The notes under the pieces were generated by a model. It saw only the letters and a program-made list of their open reading frames with translations, was not told where the DNA came from and searched no databases. From the NCBI GenBank assembly GCA_964502465.1, contig CAZCWX010000484.1, forward strand, positions 1 through 5,886: DNA of 5,886 nucleotides, written 5' to 3'. Of the stretch, positions 1 through 4,328 are shown one piece after another. The number at the start of each line of letters is the position of its first letter. Positions within the stretch are counted from its first letter, which is position 1. Source of the DNA: CAZCWX01 sp964502465. Its GTDB lineage: Bacteria; Desulfobacterota; Binatia; Bin18. The translations under genes and the position numbers were made by a program.

Positions 1-72
1 AACCTGTTTGGCAGCCTGGCAGTTGGACTCCTAGGCGTGGTCCTTGGCTTTGTGCTTGGGAGGGTAGTCTAA
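1..72 (+). CDS. C-terminal end of a probable membrane protein (partial)
   Basis: Reading from base 1 gives 23 residues ending at a TAA stop at 70-72: N-L-F-G-S-L-A-V-G-L-L-G-V-V-L-G-F-V-L-G-R-V-V. The stretch is almost entirely Leu, Val and Gly, with glycines spaced every few residues and one Arg near the end, which fits a C-terminal transmembrane helix. Frame 2 meets a stop within about 30 bases. Frame 3 stays open to a TGA near 114 but gives an unremarkable Trp- and Pro-rich peptide. The start and family lie outside the window, so no function can be given. The gene is on the same strand as the dehydratase that starts 113 bp downstream. Confidence 0.4.
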   Translation, partial: NLFGSLAVGLLGVVLGFVLGRVV

Positions 73-87
73 AGGCCATAAAGGGCA

Positions 88-134
88 CGTACCGTATCGA
101 GCTTGCGCAGGAGTGGTGAAAACGGTACGCTTTT
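88..134 (+). terminator. Inverted repeat with short T run, possible terminator of the upstream gene
   Basis: Perfect 8-bp arms CGTACCGT (88-95) and ACGGTACG (122-129) enclose a 26-base loop and are followed by C and four Ts (131-134). The position, just after the TAA at 70-72 and before the next gene, suits a terminator. The long loop and short T tract make it a weak one, and the same palindrome could be an operator for the dehydratase at 186. Confidence 0.3.
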
Positions 135-185
135 CCCCTGCCCGGCATGCCCACCCTGTTCATAAGAGAGGAATGAGAGTGTACT

Positions 186-1328
186 ATGCCAGAAAACCAG
201 CCGCGTTTTTCGCTCATTACTGAGAAGAGTCTGGCCGATCTCCGGCAACTGATCGGCGTGCCGATTGAGGATACGCTGGAGCCGTGGTGCTATGAAGCAA
301 CCCGCGACAACATTCGCCATTGGGCGCATGGCATCGGCGATGACAACCCCTTGTGGTGCGATCCCGCTTATGCTGCCCGAGCTCAATATGGCCGTCTGGT
401 GGCGCCGCCCTCCTTTGTCTTCACGCTCAATCGCTCGTTCAGTGGGTACGTCGCTGGCTTGCCTGGTGTCCATGCCATGTTTGCTGGGATCGAGGCCACC
501 TGGCACAAACCGATACTGCTTGGCGACCAGTTCACCACCAAAGCATGGCTCAAGGATTTGGTCGAACATCAGACCCGCTTTGCCGGGCGCGCTATTCAAC
601 AGATTTACCGGGCGGAATTTTACAATCAGCACGGCGAGCTGGTCGCAGAAGGCGATAGCTGGTGCTTTCGCACCGAGCGCGACACCGCGCGCGAACGGGG
701 AACGAAGTATGCCGAGGAGAAAGCCAAGGAGCCAGTGTTCTATTCGCGTGACGACTTGGTGAAAATCTTCGCGCTCTATGAGGCCGAGGCAATTCGCGGG
801 GCCACTCCCCGCTACATCGAAGACGTGCAAGTCGGTGACACGTTGCCCACGATGGTGAAGGGACCGATGACGGTCACCGGGTTCATCGCCTTTGCGCAAG
901 GTTGGGGGGGCCTGTATATCCGTGCGAACAAGCTGGCGTGGAAACAGCTTCAGAAGCATCCCGGGGTGGGGATTCCCAACAAGTTCGGCATTCCTGATGT
1001 GCCCGAGCGGGTGCATTGGGAGGATGACTTAGCCACGCTAGTAGGCACTCCCGCGGCGTATGATTACGGCCCGGAGCGTTGTTCGTGGATGGCGCACCAG
1101 CTCACCAACTGGATGGGGGACAGCGGATTCCTCCGGCACTTGTCCGTCCAAATCCGACGACACAATCCCGTGGGGGATACCCTCTATCTCAACGGCGAGG
1201 TAACGCGGATCTTTCAGGAAGACGGCGCGCACTATGCCGACATTACCCAGACTGCGGTGAACCAGGATGGAGAATTATCGGTGCGGGCAAAAGGCCGCGT
1301 GCGGTTACCCTCGCAGGCGCAGCAGTAG
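186..1328 (+). CDS. MaoC-like / FAS1-type acyl dehydratase, double hotdog
   Basis: The 380-residue protein has the length of two-hotdog dehydratases of the MaoC family with an N-terminal FAS1-like dehydratase domain. Such enzymes hydrate or dehydrate 2-enoyl thioesters in the cytoplasm. The N-terminal hotdog covers about residues 20-165. It contains the hydratase-2-like segment GDDNPLWCDPAYA (51-63), followed by GRLVAPPSF (69-77). A charged linker (about 165-205) leads to the second hotdog (about 205-375), with VQVGDT (214-219) near its start and HQLTNWMGD, then RRHNPVGDT (about 304-332), typical of this family's C-terminal domain. The usual D-x-N-P-x-H motif has Trp57 where the catalytic His is expected, and I see no intact copy in the second half. 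The substrate is unknown. The ATG at 186 follows a purine-rich stretch (165-179, with AGAGAGGA and GAGAG), only a moderate ribosome site. The next gene lies 213 bp downstream on the same strand, so an operon is possible but not obvious. Confidence 0.82.
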   Translation: MPENQPRFSLITEKSLADLRQLIGVPIEDTLEPWCYEATRDNIRHWAHGIGDDNPLWCDPAYAARAQYGRLVAPPSFVFTLNRSFSGYVAGLPGVHAMFAGIEATWHKPILLGDQFTTKAWLKDLVEHQTRFAGRAIQQIYRAEFYNQHGELVAEGDSWCFRTERDTARERGTKYAEEKAKEPVFYSRDDLVKIFALYEAEAIRGATPRYIEDVQVGDTLPTMVKGPMTVTGFIAFAQGWGGLYIRANKLAWKQLQKHPGVGIPNKFGIPDVPERVHWEDDLATLVGTPAAYDYGPERCSWMAHQLTNWMGDSGFLRHLSVQIRRHNPVGDTLYLNGEVTRIFQEDGAHYADITQTAVNQDGELSVRAKGRVRLPSQAQQ

Positions 1329-1345
1329 GGCATGTGACTGCTCGC

Positions 1346-1363
1346 CGTGTGGGACATCACACG
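1346..1363. promoter_or_regulatory. Small palindrome, possible operator
   Basis: CGTGTG, six bases (GGACAT), then CACACG form an 18-bp dyad starting 18 bases after the dehydratase stop. There is no T tract after it, so a terminator is unlikely. A repressor site of TetR-like size is possible. No regulator gene is present in the window, so this rests on symmetry alone. Confidence 0.25.
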
Positions 1364-1526
1364 TTGTCCGATATCTATAACTGTTTCACCGAAGGATGTG
1401 ACACGAAAGATTGGCAAGAAGCGAAGAGACTCATTGACGAGGTATCGGAGAAGACTTTGTTGCAAAATCGATAAGATCTGTTACTCAACTGACACGAACC
1501 CTGTCAGAATCTTGTGGCCTAGAGAG

Positions 1527-1533
1527 AAAGGAG
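1527..1533 (+). promoter_or_regulatory. Shine-Dalgarno site fixing the monooxygenase start
   Basis: AAAGGAG lies eight bases before the ATG at 1542. The open frame extends 65 codons further upstream. This strong site, together with the start of recognisable family sequence at M-H-F-M-W-F, places the true start at 1542 rather than at 1347. Confidence 0.85.
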
Positions 1534-1541
1534 TGACGACG

Positions 1542-2888
1542 ATGCATTTTATGTGGTTTACGGAACGAGCGTATCACTACGATCCAGAAGAAGATCCGGC
1601 CAAATACCAGGCGCTGGAAAACGATATTGTGCGCAAGCGCAGCTTCTTCGGCACGCCGAACCGGTTTTTTGAACGGACGCACGGCGCCCAGCTGCTCAAT
1701 CAATATTTGGATGAGAAAATCTATACTGATGCCGAGCTGCTGAATTTTGACGGCCTGATGCTCAATGAACATCATGGCACCCCCTTCTGTTTGGGCGCAG
1801 TCATGGACGTCGAGGCGGCCGTGCTGGCCAAGGCGACCAAACGCACCAAAATCGTGTTGCTTGGCAACCCCGTGCCTACCGTAGCCAATGCGCTGCGGCT
1901 GGCAGAAGAACTGGCGATGATCGACCTCATCTCGAACGGGCGTCTGGTCTCAGGCTGGGTGCGCGGTGCAGGCTCGGAACAACTCGCCAATAATGCCAAT
2001 CCGGCCTACAATCGCGAAATGTTTGAGGAAGGGATCGACTTTATCATCAAGGCGTGGACCACGCCTGGCCCCTTCCGCTACGAAGGGAAGCACTTCCACT
2101 TCCGTAATGTCAATCCCTGGGTGCTGCCGCTGCAGACGCCGCATCCGCCGTTCTGGATTCCGGGCCTGATTAGTCCCGACACGGCCCGCTGGTGCGCCCA
2201 ACGGCGTTATCCCTACATCGCGCTGGCGACGCGATTAGAACCAACCTTAGAGTTGTGGGACCTCTACAGTCAAGCGGCCGCACGAGAAGGGTACCAGGCC
2301 GGACCGGAGAATTTTGGCTACCTGCAGCCGGTGATGGTGGCGGATACCCAAGAGCGCGCGGAGGAGTTAGGCAAGCGGATTCTCTTCGGCGGGGCCTTTG
2401 CGCACTTTGCCCGTCCGGAATGGATGTTCCCCCCAGGCTACAACTCGAAAGAGGCGACCCAACGCCTGGCCCGCACCAATTTCGGTGTCAACGCCGCCGC
2501 CAAGCCGCTCTATGGCGAGGGCGGCGAAGACTCCGACGAAGCCGTCGAAGCCGTCAAGCGCGTGATTTACGATGGGTACCCCGACGTGCTGAAAGACATG
2601 GTCATGATCGCTGGCACGCCGGATACCGTCATTCCTAAACTCAAGAAAGTGCTGGACATCTTACGTCCCGGCATTTTCTCCTTCTGGCTGGACGGTCCGG
2701 TGCCTGCGAAGGACCGGCTGCGCTGTCTGGAATTGCTCAACCGCGACGTCATTCCCGCCCTGCGTGAGTACGGGAAGACGCTGGGGTTAGTCGATCCGTT
2801 CCACTGTCCTCCCGGATCAAACCTGCTGCGCGGAGGCACGCCCGAGCCGGTGAGTAACCCAACGGCTTTGGCCGAGCTTGCCGCTTAA
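1542..2888 (+). CDS. Luciferase-like (LLM class) flavin-dependent monooxygenase
   Basis: This 448-residue protein belongs to the bacterial luciferase-like superfamily: TIM-barrel enzymes that use reduced FMN or F420 from a separate reductase or dehydrogenase to oxygenate or oxidise small molecules. Diagnostic segments are LNEHHGTPF (74-82), matching the conserved E-H-H region near the flavin pocket; VLLGNPVPT (105-113); the strand-helix block RLAEELAMIDLISNGRL (119-135), which is highly characteristic; GWVRGAG (138-144); and IAGTPDTVIPKL (356-367) toward the C-terminus, the usual 'G.P..V' motif. N-terminal MHFMWFTER (1-9) resembles the first barrel strand of the family. Residues 30-65 and the last 40 residues are longer than in minimal members, putting it with the larger LLM proteins. 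Oxygen-dependent chemistry is likely, but flavin versus F420 use and the substrate cannot be read from sequence. The start is set by AAAGGAG at 1527-1533. It converges with the quinone oxidoreductase across a repeat-filled gap of 309 bp. Confidence 0.9.
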   Translation: MHFMWFTERAYHYDPEEDPAKYQALENDIVRKRSFFGTPNRFFERTHGAQLLNQYLDEKIYTDAELLNFDGLMLNEHHGTPFCLGAVMDVEAAVLAKATKRTKIVLLGNPVPTVANALRLAEELAMIDLISNGRLVSGWVRGAGSEQLANNANPAYNREMFEEGIDFIIKAWTTPGPFRYEGKHFHFRNVNPWVLPLQTPHPPFWIPGLISPDTARWCAQRRYPYIALATRLEPTLELWDLYSQAAAREGYQAGPENFGYLQPVMVADTQERAEELGKRILFGGAFAHFARPEWMFPPGYNSKEATQRLARTNFGVNAAAKPLYGEGGEDSDEAVEAVKRVIYDGYPDVLKDMVMIAGTPDTVIPKLKKVLDILRPGIFSFWLDGPVPAKDRLRCLELLNRDVIPALREYGKTLGLVDPFHCPPGSNLLRGGTPEPVSNPTALAELAA

Positions 2889-2894
2889 CCTAGG

Positions 2895-2926
2895 ACCGTG
2901 TCTCATAAACTTGTGAGCGGTTTGTT
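2895..2926 (+). repeat. Diverged direct repeat, copy 1
   Basis: It starts with ACCGTGTC (2895-2902) and, after one extra T, continues for 23 bases. It matches copy 2 at 3094-3124 at all of the first 8 bases and 17 of the next 23. The two copies lie on either side of the two-hairpin element. Confidence 0.45.
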
Positions 2927-2938
2927 CTTTTATGGACT

Positions 2939-2960
2939 GCGGCGGCTCTGCCGCCGCTTT
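2939..2960 (+). terminator. Left hairpin with three Ts, possible terminator of the monooxygenase gene
   Basis: GCGGCGGC, TCT, GCCGCCGC form a perfect GC-only 8-bp stem with a 3-base loop, followed by TTT (2958-2960), 51 bases after the monooxygenase stop. The stem is very strong, but the T run is short. It is at once the left arm of the symmetric element. Confidence 0.45.
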
Positions 2961-3010
2961 GCCTGCGCGCGGAGCGCGGAGCGGACGATCGTCGATCGGC
3001 GTCAGCCACA

Positions 3011-3029
3011 GCGCCGCCGTGGGCGGCGC
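3011..3029. repeat. Right hairpin of the symmetric element
   Basis: GCGCCGCC, GTG, GGCGGCGC form a perfect 8-bp stem with a 3-base loop. On neither strand is it followed by a T run, so it is better explained as the structural partner of the left hairpin than as a terminator. Confidence 0.5.
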
Positions 3030-3093
3030 ATTCCATAGGGGACAGTCCCTGCCCGGTTGTCCGGCTAAAGAACTTACGAGATACCTTACTGGT

Positions 3094-3124
3094 ACCGTGT
3101 CCACATGATTTTGAGGGGTTCGTT
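3094..3124 (+). repeat. Diverged direct repeat, copy 2
   Basis: ACCGTGTC (3094-3101) followed by 23 bases ending GGGGTTCGTT. It matches copy 1 (2895-2926) at 25 of 31 aligned positions with one single-base gap. Confidence 0.45.
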
Positions 3125-3129
3125 TCCGT

Positions 3130-3158
3130 CATGCCCACCCTTCGTTGCACTCAGGGTG
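3130..3158. repeat. Short inverted-repeat motif of dispersed-repeat type
   Basis: CACCCT (3136-3141) and AGGGTG (3153-3158) form a 6-bp stem around an 11-base loop. On the minus strand it reads CACCCTGAGTGCAACGAAGG and on, resembling the common 'GTCAT(T/C)CTGAG...GCGAAG' type of dispersed intergenic repeat known from several phyla (from memory). It lies 39 bp beyond the quinone oxidoreductase stop and could help end that transcript. The 12-mer CATGCCCACCCT at 3130-3141 also occurs at 146-157. Confidence 0.4.
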
Positions 3159-3197
3159 ACAAAGCGAGTGTGCCAATCTTCTGTGGTTTGATCTATT

Positions 3198-4163
3198 TTA
3201 CGGAGTCAACGCGAGCTTGCCAAAGACCCGGCCTGCCACCAAATCGGCCAAAGCCTGGGGCGCGTCAGCCAGCGGATACGTCTTGCTCACGATAGCTTTG
3301 AGCTTGCCCGCCGTGAACAAGCTCGTCAGGGCCGTCGCCATCTCCGGAATCACAGGGCCAGCATTCACCAAACTCATCCCGAGAAGATTGGCGTCCTTCA
3401 TCAAGGCGTGCATGATCGCGAACTGACCCTCTGGTCCTTTTCCTGTGCCCGTGCCGATCAGAATGATTCGCCCGTCCCGTGCCAGAATAGCCAGGTCTTT
3501 CCCGAGATTGTCGGCTGCAACATTTTCAATGATGACATCCACCCCTTTGCCGTCCGTGCATTGCTGCACTGCCGCAGCGAAGTCTTGTGCTTTGTAGTTG
3601 ATAGAGACATCCGCTCCTACTTCCTGTGTCCGTGCGGCTTTCTCCGCAGACCCTACCGTCGTCAGCACACGCGCCCCGGCGAGTTTGGCAAGTTGGATCG
3701 CGGCAACTCCTACTCCGCCGCCGCCAGCCGAGATCAGCACAGTCTCGCCGGTCTTGAGTCTCGCTTTGTGGTGTAAGGCGCGATACGCAGTGTAAAACGG
3801 AATGGGAATCGCTGCTCCCTCGGCAAATGAGAGGTTCGCCGGGAGCGGAATGGCTTCACTCGCCGCTAGGCACGTCTTCTCAGCATATCCTCCCGTCAGC
3901 GCTCGACCGAAGACGCGATCGCCGATTGTGACGTGGGTAACCCCTGAGCCAATGGCTTCCACTTCTCCACACACATCCGTCCCTGGGATATAGGGAAGCG
4001 GCAGCGACCCGAGGCGTCCTGACAGTCGGACTAAGTCAGCCGGGTTAATGCCCGCCGCTCGCACCTGAATCAGCACCTGTCCCGCTTGCACTTGCGGATC
4101 AGGCGACTCTTCCAGCCGGAGCTGTTCAGGGCCGCCAAACTGGTGTGCACGCATGGCTTTCAT
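3198..4163 (-). CDS. Quinone-oxidoreductase-type, zinc-free MDR oxidoreductase
   Basis: This 321-residue protein is a medium-chain dehydrogenase/reductase of the NADPH:quinone oxidoreductase branch. Such enzymes reduce quinones, enones or similar activated double bonds in the cytoplasm with NAD(P)H. The N-terminal GroES-like domain (about 1-125) shows AAGINPAD (36-43) and PGTDVCGEVEAIG (60-72). The Rossmann domain (about 125-260) contains GETVLISAGGGGVGVAAIQL (139-158), which with the following A-K satisfies the quinone oxidoreductase/zeta-crystallin signature as I recall it, with glycines 147-150 and 152. The zinc-binding residues and the four-Cys structural lobe of alcohol dehydrogenases are absent. 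GKLALTP is the usual C-terminal ending of the family. The ATG at 4161-4163 is seven bases from a perfect AGGAGGA. A second ATG three codons on is possible but less well placed. It is divergent from the amidohydrolase and convergent with the monooxygenase. The substrate is unknown; enoyl-thioester reduction is an alternative. Confidence 0.9.
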   Translation of the reverse strand: MKAMRAHQFGGPEQLRLEESPDPQVQAGQVLIQVRAAGINPADLVRLSGRLGSLPLPYIPGTDVCGEVEAIGSGVTHVTIGDRVFGRALTGGYAEKTCLAASEAIPLPANLSFAEGAAIPIPFYTAYRALHHKARLKTGETVLISAGGGGVGVAAIQLAKLAGARVLTTVGSAEKAARTQEVGADVSINYKAQDFAAAVQQCTDGKGVDVIIENVAADNLGKDLAILARDGRIILIGTGTGKGPEGQFAIMHALMKDANLLGMSLVNAGPVIPEMATALTSLFTAGKLKAIVSKTYPLADAPQALADLVAGRVFGKLALTP

Positions 4164-4170
4164 GGTCGTA

Positions 4171-4177
4171 TCCTCCT
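4171..4177 (-). promoter_or_regulatory. Shine-Dalgarno site of the quinone oxidoreductase
   Basis: On the minus strand AGGAGGA lies seven bases before the ATG at 4163. This near-ideal site supports that start over the ATG three codons downstream. Confidence 0.85.
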
Positions 4178-4192
4178 TTTTTGTCCGGTTGC

Positions 4193-4234
4193 GTGTTCTT
4201 TCTACTGCAGAGTCGTTCTTACTTGCAAGAACAC
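4193..4234. promoter_or_regulatory. Operator-like array in the divergent promoter region
   Basis: Between the two divergent genes the hexamer GTTCTT occurs at 4195-4200 and 4215-4220, exactly 20 bp apart, and its inverse AAGAAC at 4227-4232. The inner pair forms an 18-bp dyad with a 6-base spacer. The outer pair extends to an 8-bp match, GTGTTCTT (4193-4200) against AAGAACAC (4227-4234). A CTGCAG palindrome (4205-4210) and CTTGCAAG (4222-4229) lie inside. This looks like a multi-site operator that could control both genes. No regulator gene is in the window. Confidence 0.45.
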
Positions 4235-4251
4235 CGGCTTTCCCGCTAAAT
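4223..4251 (+). promoter_or_regulatory. Possible sigma70-type promoter for the amidohydrolase
   Basis: TTGCAA (4223-4228), a 17-base spacer and CTAAAT (4246-4251) are a weak match to -35 and -10 boxes, about 78 bp before the ATG. The -35 overlaps the inner operator dyad, as a repressible promoter would. The -10 matches at only three of six positions, so this is tentative. Confidence 0.2.
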
Positions 4252-4314
4252 CATAGATACACACAGTTTTCGTCCTCGCAGCCGAGAATACCGAACGAGC
4301 ATGATGAAACGAAC

Positions 4315-4322
4315 AAGGAGGG
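4315..4322 (+). promoter_or_regulatory. Shine-Dalgarno site of the amidohydrolase
   Basis: AAGGAGGG ends six bases before the ATG at 4329, giving an unambiguous start. Confidence 0.85.
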
Positions 4323-4328
4323 CAGCAG

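Larger units (their letters stand above)
1329..1541. other. 213-bp intergenic spacer with small inverted repeat
   Basis: No convincing gene is visible: the open frame that runs from here into the monooxygenase is basic, Cys/Arg-rich and unlike any domain. The spacer holds a 6-bp inverted repeat, CGTGTG (1346-1351) and CACACG (1358-1363), six bases apart. It also has two copies of TGACACGAA (1399-1407 and 1490-1498). A TATAAC (1376-1381) and a TAAGAT (1472-1477) could be -10 elements, but neither has a good -35 partner. The length suggests that the monooxygenase has its own promoter. Confidence 0.4.
2931..3037. repeat. REPIN/MITE-like two-hairpin palindromic element
   Basis: The element is bounded by TATGGA (2931-2936) and its inverse TCCATA (3032-3037). 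Inside each end, at the same distance, sits a perfect 8-bp stem with a 3-base loop: 2939-2957 and 3011-3029. Reading each end inward, 25 of the first 35 bases agree. Four of the ten differences are two compensatory pair swaps that keep both stems perfect. The core (2958-3010) contains GCGCGGA twice in tandem and the palindrome GACGATCGTC. Two inverted hairpins joined by a spacer is the architecture of REPINs, which RAYT (Y1-type) transposases mobilise. No transposase is present in the window, so the assignment is by form only. Confidence 0.55.
2889..3197. other. Convergent intergenic region packed with repeats
   Basis: The stop codons of two convergent genes face each other across 309 bp without a credible gene. 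In order, the region holds a diverged copy of a 31-32 bp direct repeat (2895-2926), a two-hairpin symmetric element (2931-3037), the quasi-palindrome GGGACAGTCCC (3039-3049), the second direct-repeat copy (3094-3124), and a short inverted-repeat motif (3130-3158). This density, and the location between convergent genes, fits dispersed extragenic palindromes that may also end transcription. Confidence 0.6.

Noticed and set aside
69..1016. Long open frame (315 codons) on the minus strand across the dehydratase gene
   Set aside because: It is antisense to a well-recognised MaoC-like protein, shows no domain or motif I recognise, and is explained by the GC-rich codon pattern of the real gene.
1079..1474. 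Open frame of 131 codons overlapping the dehydratase end
   Set aside because: Most of it is out of frame inside the real gene, and its translation has no recognisable domain.
1347..1541. Upstream in-frame extension of the monooxygenase by 65 codons
   Set aside because: The extra peptide is basic and Cys/Arg-rich with no family resemblance, and AAAGGAG at 1527-1533 lies directly before the ATG at 1542.
2890..3150. Small minus-strand open frames in the convergent intergenic region
   Set aside because: They run through the hairpin repeats, are rich in Arg, Ala and Gly from the repeat sequence, and have no sensible ribosome site.
2931..3158. CRISPR array
   Set aside because: There are repeats, but they are inverted hairpins and a single diverged direct pair, without regular spacers or several identical repeat units.
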